From an uncultured Agrobacterium sp. (GTDB lineage Bacteria; Pseudomonadota; Alphaproteobacteria; Rhizobiales; Rhizobiaceae), in the NCBI GenBank assembly GCA_913777615.1, contig CAJYTK010000022.1, positions 62,001 through 126,000 of the forward strand: a stretch of 64,000 nucleotides of DNA, read 5' to 3'. The position numbers and the translations under genes were made by a program. The notes under the pieces were generated by a model that made no database searches, had not been told where the DNA came from, and was given only the letters and a program-made list of their open reading frames with translations. Positions 18,554 to 26,449 of the stretch are shown piece after piece (position 1 is the first letter of the stretch; each line of letters opens with the position of its first letter).

Positions 18554-19435
18554 ATGAGCGAAACCGTCAAGGACCGGTCCGTGACATTGACGATCGACGG
18601 CAAGGAACGGGTTTTCAATATCGACGATCCGATCCTTCCCGATTGGATCCAGTCCAAGAAGTTGACGGCGGGCGACTATCCCTACGAGAAGAAGCTCGAC
18701 CAGAAAGAGTATGATGACCAGATCGAGGCGCTCCAGATCGAACTGGTCAAGGTGCAGTTCTGGCAGCAGGCGACCGGACAGCGCATCATGGCACTTTTCG
18801 AAGGACGCGACGCTGCCGGTAAAGGCGGCTCCATCGGGGCGGTGCGGGAATATCTAAACCCGCGCTATGCACGCGTGGTTGCGCTGACCAAGCCGACCGA
18901 GACCGAGCGTGGCCAATGGTACTTCCAGCGCTACATAGCTCATTTCCCGACAGCCGGTGAGTTCGTGCTGTTTGACCGCTCTTGGTACAATCGTGCCGGC
19001 GTCGAACCGGTCATGGGCTTCTGCACACCCGAGGAACATAAGCGATTTTTAAAAGAGGTCCCTCGGCTGGAAAAGATGCTGGTCCATGAGGGCATCCATC
19101 TCTTCAAGTTCTATCTGGATATCGGCCGTGAAACGCAGTTGGACCGCTTCCATGACAGGCGCCATAGCCCACTGAAATCCTGGAAGCTATCGGACATGGA
19201 CATTGCCGCCCTGGGCAAGTGGGACGACTACACTGCAGCGCGCGACGAAATGCTGGAGAAAACGCATATCGATGATGCGCCGTGGACGGTGATCCGCGCC
19301 AATGACAAGCGCAGACTGCGGCTGAACCTCATCCGCCATATCCTGACTTCGCTCGATTATGACGGAAAGGATGAGCAGGCTATCGGCAAGATCGACAACA
19401 AGATTTTGGGAAGCGGACCTAAGTTTCTGAAATAG
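18554..19435 (+). CDS. ppk2: Polyphosphate kinase 2 (PPK2 family)
   Basis: PPK2 enzymes transfer phosphate between polyphosphate and nucleoside diphosphates (often GDP or ADP). The 293-aa protein has Walker [14 protein letters not shown], Walker [11 protein letters not shown], and the lid motif [27 protein letters not shown]. The ATG at 18554 has AAGGGAG upstream; an earlier ATG at 18530 is not needed. It is divergent from phoR, so phosphate sensing and polyphosphate turnover are adjacent. No clear Pho box was found directly ahead of it. Confidence 0.93.
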   Translation: MSETVKDRSVTLTIDGKERVFNIDDPILPDWIQSKKLTAGDYPYEKKLDQKEYDDQIEALQIELVKVQFWQQATGQRIMALFEGRDAAGKGGSIGAVREYLNPRYARVVALTKPTETERGQWYFQRYIAHFPTAGEFVLFDRSWYNRAGVEPVMGFCTPEEHKRFLKEVPRLEKMLVHEGIHLFKFYLDIGRETQLDRFHDRRHSPLKSWKLSDMDIAALGKWDDYTAARDEMLEKTHIDDAPWTVIRANDKRRLRLNLIRHILTSLDYDGKDEQAIGKIDNKILGSGPKFLK

Positions 19436-19828
19436 CCCGGCACCCGGCATGTGACTGGGAGTGGATTGATAAACGCGAAAGCGCTGGCGGATGAAGAAAG
19501 GTTGAGCGGAAAACGCTGCTCCGCCTTTTTTCACGATGGGTATGACAAAGATCGTTTCCCCAGCCTTGCCGACATGATGAACCTGCATCGGCCTTGACCG
19601 ATCTGACGGACTTCGACATGCGGTTTGATCGCGATAGGGTCTACATGTCGATCGTCGATCTGGTCCGCACTTTGACGCGCTTCATCAATTCGATTTTCGA
19701 CAATTTCGGCACAAGCATAGTATCGCCTCTTAAAAAGCGACGGCTTCATACCCTCATTCCCGCCGGGGTACCCGCAATGGCCGCTCACTTCGCTATCGAG
19801 GCGATCCATCCACGGGCGTGCCAGCGCT
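19436..19828. other. 393-bp spacer between ppk2 and the convergent unknown gene
   Basis: No gene is recognised. A GC-rich segment ending in a T6 run (19515-19535) may be the ppk2 terminator, with imperfect pairing. A 90-codon open stretch starting at TTG 19594 has no good ribosome site or recognisable content, and an overlapping minus-strand stretch is equally unconvincing. Confidence 0.4.
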
Positions 19829-21043
19829 TTACTGACCCGGAAGGATGCGCACCGAATAAAGGTTGATCGGTCGGGCGCTGCCATCGATATCGCTGTTGAT
19901 GAAAATCTGACCAGGCGAATTGGGTGCCATGGTCCGATCGAAGTTCACATTGATCAGCATGTCCGCACGCTCCTGCGTCGCTGTGAAGCGGTGGCGCGCG
20001 CAATCGCCGAGCGTGCCGAAATTGCACGATACCGACACCTGGCTCTGGCCATTGCTGCCCGACTGCAGGGTAATGGAAATCGTCGAAGACTTGCCTGCCA
20101 TTTCCCGCAGCACATCGACTGGAACGGTGATGGCGATATTGCCATCGGCATCGCCCGTCTGTGAGGTGACGCGGACCGCCTTTCCACCGGCAGTCGCGAC
20201 ATCTGCCACCTTGGAGAGCGATCCCGGCTGAAGGCCGGTATTGCCGCGTTCTGCATTATAGACTTCCTGCCAGGCGTCCGAGAAACCGCGCCCTGCCGAC
20301 AGTGTCGGCTCCTGCGGGCTTGTCTGCCCATCGAAATCTTCAGCCTCCACCGACGGCGGCGGGTTCGGAACGCTGGTATCCCTCTCGGCCGGGCTCAGCA
20401 ATAGGCCAGAGCTATAGACCCACCAGCCGCCGAAACCGATGAAAGCGAGGAGCGTGAACCAGATGAAAAGGCGGGTGATGATGCCCTTCTTGCGGCGACC
20501 CTTGGCCGCACGCTCCGGTTTGAAGGCAAGCGAAGACGCTTCGAAAGATGGACCGGCAGACGAGGTGATGCGATCCGAGGCCTCGTCCGAACGCTCGGCG
20601 CGCAACTCACTCATCTCGTCATGTACAGGTGCGGCTGCGTGACGGGGCGCAGCGCGAACAGGTGGCTCTACGGGCTCGGCATAGCCTTCATTTTCATCCT
20701 CGTCTTGCCGCGCAGGCGAAACGGAGGGAGCGGCACCATCAGACGCCGGTTGAGTGACTGAAGGGGATGCGACAGGAGGCAGCGCTGAGCGCTGAGCCTC
20801 CCTGCGGACGTGATCCTCCACCACGTCCAACAGGCGGTTGCGTTCTTCCGTCTCAATGGTGTGGATGAGTGTTTCAAGCCGCTGGCGCTGCTGCGCGACC
20901 ACTGTCTCGTCGTCAATGCCCTGCTTGCGCAGGCCTGCTTCGAGCGCCTGTCGCGACGATTGATAGATGCGTGCGCGCACCTCGGCATTCGACCGATCCG
21001 ATTTTTGCAGGGCATTTCTGATTGCCGTTTCCAGTCCGCTCAC
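19829..21043 (-). CDS. Unknown single-pass membrane protein with coiled-coil N-terminus
   Basis: The 404-aa product is not assigned to a named family. The N-terminal 90 residues are helical and charged (EVRARIYQSSRQALEAGL, then QQRQRLETLIHTIETEERNR), followed by an acidic Pro/Ala-rich linker to about residue 175. A basic patch (KGRRKKG) precedes one membrane segment (LFIWFTLLAFIGFGGWWVY), and the C-terminal part is predicted extracytoplasmic and beta-rich. This suggests a cytosolic coiled coil anchored in the membrane with a periplasmic domain. The start is GTG at 21043 with AAGGA upstream. Convergent with ppk2; no operon partner. Confidence 0.75.
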   Translation of the reverse strand: MSGLETAIRNALQKSDRSNAEVRARIYQSSRQALEAGLRKQGIDDETVVAQQRQRLETLIHTIETEERNRLLDVVEDHVRREAQRSALPPVASPSVTQPASDGAAPSVSPARQDEDENEGYAEPVEPPVRAAPRHAAAPVHDEMSELRAERSDEASDRITSSAGPSFEASSLAFKPERAAKGRRKKGIITRLFIWFTLLAFIGFGGWWVYSSGLLLSPAERDTSVPNPPPSVEAEDFDGQTSPQEPTLSAGRGFSDAWQEVYNAERGNTGLQPGSLSKVADVATAGGKAVRVTSQTGDADGNIAITVPVDVLREMAGKSSTISITLQSGSNGQSQVSVSCNFGTLGDCARHRFTATQERADMLINVNFDRTMAPNSPGQIFINSDIDGSARPINLYSVRILPGQ

Positions 21044-21354
21044 TCTCGGTCCTTTTTCCTCGCCAATCGCGAAAGATCAACGCCTCGGCCACCATGTTTA
21101 CGATTCGGTAACGACTAGAAGGCGCAACCGCAAGCCACCTGCCCTGCAAAGCAGAAATTGGCTTGGGGAAAACGTCACCACTGTGGCGGCCAAGGCATAG
21201 GTTTTGAAAAAGCACGCCGTGCCGCGGCAACTGGTTGGGCTTGATGGCTTTCGCCTTGGCGATCACTCTTTTCGCTTTTCAACCGCCTCCCGCTTCGCTA
21301 AATCTTACGTGCGCGTAAACGTAAATCAGCAATCGTCGTTCGTTGGGAGGAACC
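21044..21354. other. 311-bp divergent control region with a TTACG/CGTAA palindrome
   Basis: No gene is seen. At 21305-21318 TTACGTGCGCGTAA is a near-palindrome, followed by a further ACGTAA, about 40 bp before the nitronate monooxygenase start. It resembles the ACGT-rich site before fadD (35269-35284). A MerR-type or similar repressor site is possible. Confidence 0.45.
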
Positions 21355-22314
21355 ATGCTGCCGTCCATTCTCAAGGACAATCTCCGCCTGCCGGTGATTG
21401 CCTCGCCGCTCTTCATTATATCTCATCCGGAGTTGACTCTGGCGCAATGCAAGGCGGGAGTCGTCGGTGCATTTCCCGCCCTGAACGCGCGCCCCGAAAG
21501 CCAGTTGGACGAGTGGCTCGCGATGCTGACGGAAGAACTTGCCGCCCACAATGCCGCAAACCCAGACCGCCCGGCGGCACCTTTTGCGGTCAACCAAATC
21601 GTGCATCTGTCCAACAAGCGGCTTGAGCATGACCTTAGCCTTTGCGTCAAATACAAGGTGCCGATCGTCATCTCATCGCTTGGCGCCGTGCCGGAGGTGA
21701 ATGCCGCAATTCATTCCTATGGCGGCATCGTGTTGCATGACGTGATCAACAATCGCCACGCCAATTCGGCAATCCGCAAGGGCGCCGATGGTCTGATCGC
21801 GGTGGCGACCGGCGCTGGCGGGCACGCAGGCACGCTCTCGCCATTCGCACTGGTGCAAGAAATCCGCGAATGGTTCGATGGTCCGCTGCTTCTGGCAGGC
21901 GCAATTGCCAATGGCGGCTCCATTCTGGCAGCCCAGGCCATGGGTGCCGATATGGCCTATATCGGATCCCCCTTTATTGCGACACGCGAGGCGCGTGCGA
22001 CGGACGCCTACAAGCAAGCAATCGTCGAGGCCTACGCCAACGACATCGTCTATTCCAATTACTTCACCGGCGTCCACGGCAACTATCTGAAGGCCTCAAT
22101 CATCGCCTCCGGGCTCGACCCCGACAATCTGCCGGTTGCCGACCCTTCCAAGATGGACTTCGCCTCCGCTGCCACGGGCGCGAAAGCCTGGAAGGACATC
22201 TGGGGTGCAGGACAGGGCGTCGGTGCTGTGAAGGCCGTCGAACCGGTTTCTTCGCTGGTCGACCGCTTGGCAGCTGAGTACGCCGCCGCCAAGCAGCGGG
22301 TCTGCGCATCCTGA
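21355..22314 (+). CDS. Nitronate monooxygenase-family FMN oxidoreductase
   Basis: The 319-aa TIM-barrel protein belongs to the NMO/2-nitropropane dioxygenase family, FMN enzymes that oxidise alkyl nitronates or related compounds. Visible features are LPVIASPLFIISHPEL at the N-terminus, GAVPEVN, the family GAGGHAG phosphate-binding loop, LAGAIANGGSILAAQAMGADMAYIGSPFIAT and the C-terminal GAGQGVGAVK. The start at 21355 follows GGGAGG. True substrate is unknown; many members act in fatty-acid or secondary metabolism rather than nitronate detoxification. Confidence 0.85.
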   Translation: MLPSILKDNLRLPVIASPLFIISHPELTLAQCKAGVVGAFPALNARPESQLDEWLAMLTEELAAHNAANPDRPAAPFAVNQIVHLSNKRLEHDLSLCVKYKVPIVISSLGAVPEVNAAIHSYGGIVLHDVINNRHANSAIRKGADGLIAVATGAGGHAGTLSPFALVQEIREWFDGPLLLAGAIANGGSILAAQAMGADMAYIGSPFIATREARATDAYKQAIVEAYANDIVYSNYFTGVHGNYLKASIIASGLDPDNLPVADPSKMDFASAATGAKAWKDIWGAGQGVGAVKAVEPVSSLVDRLAAEYAAAKQRVCAS

Positions 22315-22365
22315 GCCGAGACGACCAGCCGGTTGGGAAATTTTCAACAAGCTGACATTCGGCGC

Positions 22366-22394
22366 TTGAAATCCTACCTCAATCGCTGTATCAG
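22366..22394 (+). promoter_or_regulatory. Probable sigma-70 promoter of tRNA-Thr
   Basis: TTGAAA (22366-22371), a 17-bp spacer and TATCAG (22389-22394) lie about 44 bp before the mature tRNA 5' end and fit the rhizobial housekeeping consensus. Confidence 0.5.
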
Positions 22395-22437
22395 CCCGCC
22401 ATACGCCGCGCCGAAGATTTATTCGGCGCCTGCGCAG

Positions 22438-22513
22438 GCCGCTTTAGCTCAGTTGGTAGAGCACGTCATTCGTAATGACGGGGTCACGTGTTCGAGTCAC
22501 GTAAGCGGCACCA
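22438..22513 (+). tRNA. tRNA-Thr (anticodon CGT)
   Basis: A complete cloverleaf: acceptor GCCGCTT/AAGCGGC, D arm GCTC...GAGC, anticodon stem CGTCA/TGACG with loop TTCGTAA, T loop TTCGAGT, and encoded CCA at 22511-22513. It is very like E. coli thrW, a well-known integration target. An accessory gene lies on its 3' side. Confidence 0.95.
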
Positions 22514-22715
22514 TTTCTCGGACTAAAACGTTTATACTTCAATCTCATACGGTAATCTGATACGTCTCTACCCACCTTTCTGCCCCCCTTTTGCGTTTCG
22601 GTAGGAAGCCCTTCACAAAGCCCTGAAGGGTAGTTTGGTTGTGGTGCTTCGAGTTTTGGAAGTTAATGAGATAGCCGTTGCCTTACTGTTGTTCCTGTTC
22701 AGTCGGAGTAATGAT

Positions 22716-23312
22716 TTGAACACAATTGACATCGAAGACGTGGCACGTCGCGCTAAAGGTCTCAAGCTGGGAGAAGTTTCCCCAGTGGAGGTAGAATTCG
22801 CTCGTGAAATCCTTCGAAACCGCGACGGCGGCATCTTTGAAGCGATTTGGGTTATTGGCCTTTGCGGAACTCAAGACGACGCCCCTCTTCTGTCTTTGTA
22901 TTTGAAAGGTGAGGAAAACACGGAGTACGCCGAAGACGCTCTTAAAGCGATTTGTCGGTACCTGGGCCTCATTGACCCTTACCGAGCGCTAGTGCGCGAG
23001 TGGATGCAAGATAAGAGCGACGATGTGCGACGGATGAGCGCCATCTTTCTCACCGGAGAATATTTTCGCAATTACAAAGACGATGAACTTGGTTGTTATC
23101 TTGTCCAGTCATTGTGCGATTATGACGACGACTGCCGCCATGTTCTGCGAGGCGCTCTAGTCGACCTTTTTGATTTAGAGGACCAACTCGACGACCCGCA
23201 TCCCAACAACCTGGACGAATGGGACAAGGACATGTCTTTAATTGTCTCGGTGGCTGCTGCTGAGTTTGGCCTAGAAAATATTAACATCACTCACCCCGCG
23301 ATTGTGCACTAG
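22716..23312 (+). CDS. Unknown acidic HEAT-like helical protein
   Basis: The product is about 198 aa, strongly acidic and all-helical by appearance, with repeats reminiscent of HEAT units (GGIFEAIWVIGLCGTQDDAPLL; AEDALKAICRYLGLIDPYRAL; DDVRRMSAIFLTGEYF; CRHVLRGALVDLFDLED). Small acidic HEAT-like proteins next to tRNA genes are often immunity or defence-associated, but nothing here proves it. TTG at 22716 with GGAG nine bases upstream is preferred; an ATG at 22635 would add a hydrophobic 27-residue leader. AT-richer than the core genes. No partner gene is evident. Confidence 0.6.
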   Translation: MNTIDIEDVARRAKGLKLGEVSPVEVEFAREILRNRDGGIFEAIWVIGLCGTQDDAPLLSLYLKGEENTEYAEDALKAICRYLGLIDPYRALVREWMQDKSDDVRRMSAIFLTGEYFRNYKDDELGCYLVQSLCDYDDDCRHVLRGALVDLFDLEDQLDDPHPNNLDEWDKDMSLIVSVAAAEFGLENINITHPAIVH

Positions 23313-23520
23313 AGTTCAACGCGATGCGCCGCCTAACCAGCAAGGTAATTTGCCCCTTTGGAACCCCTTGAACCCTGATCCACACCAGATGTTCTTGCAT
23401 CGCTCGTTTGATTGCTCAGACGATCAACCTGATTTCACGTTTTCGCGATGTGAATCCCTCGCCTCTCGTCCTTCAACTGGACTTCGCCTATCTTAGTCTC
23501 TCAACACAAGAGGAGACTGA

Positions 23521-23829
23521 ATGATCGACGAATATGGCCCTCACGCGCAAATGGCGACGCTTGGAGAGCAGATGTCCAATCGTTACCAGATGGATGAAAA
23601 CCTGGAGCTGGAGCCGTACCTGTCGCACTATATGGACGAGGTCGAGGTGAATATCGCTGCCGATAGCTTCAACCACGTCGGGTTCATGAACAAGATCATT
23701 GTGCGGTTGAAGATGGTGCTGGCAGCAACCAAAGAGCCGCGTCGCCAGGAATTCCTGCATGCAATGGTCGTTGCACTCCAGAAGCGCGTCGATCAGGCTT
23801 CGCCTGAGGTTGCGCTCGATGGGATCTGA
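23521..23829 (+). CDS. Unknown conserved-looking small protein
   Basis: The 102-aa product is soluble and acidic at the N-terminus, with a helical C-terminal half (NKIIVRLKMVLAATKEPRRQ, then EFLHAMVVALQKRVD). A GAGGAGA ribosome site precedes the ATG at 23521, and codon use looks like the core genome, supporting a real gene. No family is recognised. The 208 bp upstream hold nothing clear. Confidence 0.65.
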   Translation: MIDEYGPHAQMATLGEQMSNRYQMDENLELEPYLSHYMDEVEVNIAADSFNHVGFMNKIIVRLKMVLAATKEPRRQEFLHAMVVALQKRVDQASPEVALDGI

Positions 23830-23927
23830 GCAACGGATCCAATAGGCGTGCGGCTCATGCCATCATCTTTTTCTCGACTGACGTTCCAGAACGACGGTCT
23901 GCTCGCGCGTTGCGGATAACATCAGCT

Positions 23928-24095
23928 TCAATTCACTGTTGGCTGAGGAGACGTACGCGGAATCAATGACCCGTCCTGGACCTGTGGAGCGATCTGGATC
24001 TTGTCATCGAAGAGGACGATGCTGAGGACGAGACCTACCAGAACGCACAGGAGAGCGACGAAGATCAGTCCGGCTTTGTCTATCGGCTTTTTCAT
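23928..24095 (-). CDS. Small single-pass membrane protein
   Basis: The 55-residue product has a short basic N-terminus (MKKPIDKAG), one membrane segment (LIFVALLCVLVGLVLSIVLF) and a polar tail. AGGA lies five bases before the ATG at 24095; an open stretch continues 23 codons upstream but lacks a comparable site. No family recognised. Confidence 0.55.
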   Translation of the reverse strand: MKKPIDKAGLIFVALLCVLVGLVLSIVLFDDKIQIAPQVQDGSLIPRTSPQPTVN

Positions 24096-24368
24096 TGATC
24101 CTACCATAGGCGCTAATGTGAATATGGTGAGGCGATAAACACCCTTTCTTACCGTCCGATACATTTGGTTATCAAATCGTAAAATGACAATATGATATCC
24201 ATTTCATCGCAAAACTATTTTAGGCGCATAGTCGGCAGCAACCGCGGATAGCAGATGAATTTCAAAAAGGGTGAACAGTGTAAGCAGGGTGGCCGGAAGA
24301 TGAGGTTGAAACTATTCGTCTCCCAACGACGTTAGTGGCCGGACAACAATAGACATGGGATTTAGATC

Positions 24369-24527
24369 GTGGACGTCATTCGCATTCTGCTCGCCATTAT
24401 CCTGCCGCCCGTCGGCGTTTTTCTGCAGGTCGGCCTCGGCCTTCATTTCTGGCTGAACATTCTGCTGACTTTGTGCGGTTACATCCCCGGGATCATCCAT
24501 GCAATCTGGGTGATCCTACGCAAATAA
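24369..24527 (+). CDS. YqaE/Pmp3-family small membrane protein
   Basis: The 52-aa product starts at GTG 24369; an in-frame stop three codons upstream excludes earlier starts. It has the Pmp3/UPF0057 pattern: LLAIILPPVGVFLQVG, then HFWLNILLTLCGYIPGIIHAIWVI, i.e. two membrane helices around a polar turn. Pmp3 proteins are small membrane proteins induced by salt or envelope stress in many organisms. The ribosome site is weak. A GGAAG-N17-CGTC sequence about 60 bp upstream is a poor match to the EcfG promoter. Confidence 0.85.
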   Translation: MDVIRILLAIILPPVGVFLQVGLGLHFWLNILLTLCGYIPGIIHAIWVILRK

Positions 24528-24578
24528 GGTCGCAAATCTGACGGCGCGCCACGCGGGCCGTCATTCTTTTCGGCGGCA

Positions 24579-24977
24579 TCAGACGAATATCTGTGTCGCC
24601 CAAGCCCCAGCTGCGGCCGCGAGGCCGGTGAGCAATGTTCCCCAAACTATATCCACCGCGCAAAGACGCCATGTCCAGCCCTTGAGAGTGGACAGGTTCG
24701 TCATGTCGTAGGTGCCATAGGCCAAGAAACCGAAGATAGCGCCGGACAGTGTCGCTGCGGCGACCGAGCCGCCATTGAAAGACGGTACAACGGCGAAATA
24801 GACGATTCCCGCAATATAGAAGAGATAGAAGATGCCCGCCGCGACGAAATTCGGCTTCGCCAACATCAGATCGCCGATTTCGCGCTTATAAAAGGCCACG
24901 GCAAGCTTAGACAGCCAAATGAAATCTAAACCGAAGAAAACGATGGCCGTTGCGATATAGGCTACGATCACTTGCAT
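24579..24977 (-). CDS. DUF2177-family membrane protein
   Basis: The 132-aa protein has four membrane segments, starting IVAYIATAIVFFGLDFIWLS and continuing with YLFYIAGIVYFAVVP, SGAIFGFLAYGTYDMTNL and VDIVWGTLLTGLAAAAG, the DUF2177 pattern. Function is unknown; members often sit with ECF11 sigma factors and the DUF1365/CFA genes of the singlet-oxygen response. It is 27 bp below chrR and probably cotranscribed with sigma factor and chrR. Confidence 0.85.
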   Translation of the reverse strand: MQVIVAYIATAIVFFGLDFIWLSKLAVAFYKREIGDLMLAKPNFVAAGIFYLFYIAGIVYFAVVPSFNGGSVAAATLSGAIFGFLAYGTYDMTNLSTLKGWTWRLCAVDIVWGTLLTGLAAAAGAWATQIFV

Positions 24978-25004
24978 GCGGAGGCCTTTCTTTGCGAATG
25001 GGAT

Positions 25005-25667
25005 TCAGATTCCCAGAACCGGCTGAACCAGCCTGACCATCCAACTTTTGAATTTCAGCGGCGCATCGGTAACAGCTAGGCAGATGCAGTCTTCGCCCTC
25101 ACCCGCGATCGGCTGATGGGTCAGTTCCTCGTCTGCTTCTTCTAAATCGCCGCGGTAAAAAACGTCCTGGCCATCGCGGAAGCAACCGGACAGCACCACG
25201 GTCAGTTCCCGTCCGCCATGCGTGTGCTCCGGTACCGGCTTGCCAGCAGGTATTCTGAGCAGACGAACCTGCGCCTCACCGTCGCGCGTCGGAATGGGGA
25301 AGTGATAGGCGCCAGGCCCAAGCGGCTTCCATTTTAACGTGTCTATATCGCCGCCTGCATAAGAGCGCAGCGGTTCGGGGAGAATAGCAGTTCCAGACGA
25401 CCGTGACGCTGTAGCTTTGTTAGCGGTCGCGGCCTGCCCGGCATGTAGCCGGTGTTTCATCGATCGCCACTGGTCGTCGGAAATCTCCCCCGCGGATTCG
25501 GCATCACGCAAGAGCGCGCCCGCTGCCATTTCCATGGCGTCAAGTCGCTTGCGGCACTTAGGGCAGAGTGCCAGATGGGTCGCTACCGCGATACTCCAGC
25601 TTTCCGCAAGGCTGCCAGAGGCATAATCGAGCAGCAACTCGTCGCTGATGTGATGGTTGACGCTCAT
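25005..25667 (-). CDS. chrR: ChrR-type zinc anti-sigma factor with cupin domain
   Basis: ChrR holds its ECF sigma factor inactive until singlet oxygen or related oxidants trigger release. The 220-aa protein has the N-terminal ZAS fold with His...HLALCPKC (HX3CXXC) and a C-terminal cupin with EHTHGGRELTVVLSGCFRD. Its ATG overlaps the sigma stop codon as ATGA, so the pair is translationally coupled and made in matched amounts. Confidence 0.9.
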   Translation of the reverse strand: MSVNHHISDELLLDYASGSLAESWSIAVATHLALCPKCRKRLDAMEMAAGALLRDAESAGEISDDQWRSMKHRLHAGQAATANKATASRSSGTAILPEPLRSYAGGDIDTLKWKPLGPGAYHFPIPTRDGEAQVRLLRIPAGKPVPEHTHGGRELTVVLSGCFRDGQDVFYRGDLEEADEELTHQPIAGEGEDCICLAVTDAPLKFKSWMVRLVQPVLGI

Positions 25668-26233
25668 ATGCGCGCCTCCAACGCCGCGCGCAATTTGGCG
25701 AAAGCAAGCCTGATGCGGGATTTCACTGTTCCAATCGGCAGGTTCAGTTGCTGGGCAATGACGCTATGGGACATCTCTTCGAAGAAGGATCTCTTCAACA
25801 GGTCGCGCTGCTCCTGCGGCAAGTCGGCCAGAGCACGATGCAAGCGTTCGGCATCCTGCCATTGCTCCATCTGCGCATCGGCGGCGGGCGCATCGTCGGC
25901 GACGAAGGCCGGGTCGTTCATATCGAACTCCGGGCGACGGTCGCGGCGATGCGCGTCTATCCTCAGGTTTCGGGCTATTCTGAATATCCAGGCGGAGACG
26001 TTGCCTCTCGCCGGATCGAAAAGGGCGGCCTTGTTCCAGACCGTCATCATCGTTTCCTGCATCAGTTCCTCAGCGGCCTGCGCATCGCGCACTTGCCGTA
26101 GCATGTAGACCCGCACACGCGGTCCGAAATGTCGAAAAACGGCTTCGAAGGCTTCTACGCTCCGTTCGGAGGCAATTGCCTTCAGCAGATCGGGAAGCTC
26201 ATCCTCTATATTTCTCTGGACTGTTTCACCCAT
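25664..26233 (-). CDS. rpoE: ECF sigma factor, RpoE/ECF11 type
   Basis: The protein has sigma region 2 (ERSVEAFEAVFRHFGPRVRV, then YMLRQVRDAQAAEELMQET and NVSAWIFRIARNLRIDAHRR) and region 4 (LPQEQRDLLKRSFFEEMSHS, then LPIGTVKSRIRLAFAKL). With the coupled ChrR it matches the ECF11 group, which in Rhodobacter drives the singlet-oxygen response. Start is uncertain: ATG 26233 gives family length (189 aa); ATG 26299 and further upstream starts are open. A TGATCC promoter element lies upstream, implying autoregulation. Confidence 0.88.
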   Translation of the reverse strand: MGETVQRNIEDELPDLLKAIASERSVEAFEAVFRHFGPRVRVYMLRQVRDAQAAEELMQETMMTVWNKAALFDPARGNVSAWIFRIARNLRIDAHRRDRRPEFDMNDPAFVADDAPAADAQMEQWQDAERLHRALADLPQEQRDLLKRSFFEEMSHSVIAQQLNLPIGTVKSRIRLAFAKLRAALEARI

Positions 26234-26346
26234 GCGAATAGGTTTTACCTCGCTCCCACGCGTTTTCTGAGCAACAGGCTTCTTCCTATTGTTGCTCATA
26301 TAGTGGCATGGTGCCGACGCTATGGAAACATTTATCGTCATGCAGG

Positions 26347-26376
26347 CGACTACGGCGCACTTATTTCGGTGGATCA
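26347..26376 (-). promoter_or_regulatory. Candidate ECF11-dependent promoter of the sigma-chrR operon
   Basis: On the minus strand TGATCC (26371-26376) is followed after 18 bp by TAGTCG (26347-26352). The -35 is identical to the TGATCC reported for Rhodobacter RpoE targets; the -10 matches only partly. Confidence 0.55.
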
Positions 26377-26449
26377 CCTCAGCGTAAGATAGAAGACAAA
26401 TTTTCAAAGTCGGGAAATCCACTCAGTCCCGTTTTGCGTAACGTTTGAC

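Noticed and set aside
19594-19866. Possible 90-codon gene after ppk2
   Set aside because: TTG start without a good ribosome site, an overlapping opposite-strand frame of similar quality, and no recognisable content.
24300-24368. GGAAG-N17-CGTC before the Pmp3/YqaE gene as an EcfG promoter
   Set aside because: Mismatches in both core elements make it too weak to call.
26377-26449. Search for an ECF11 promoter for the FAD-DUF1365-CFA operon
   Set aside because: No TGATCC with a suitable -10 at 17-18 bp was found on the plus strand; the operon's promoter is left unassigned.
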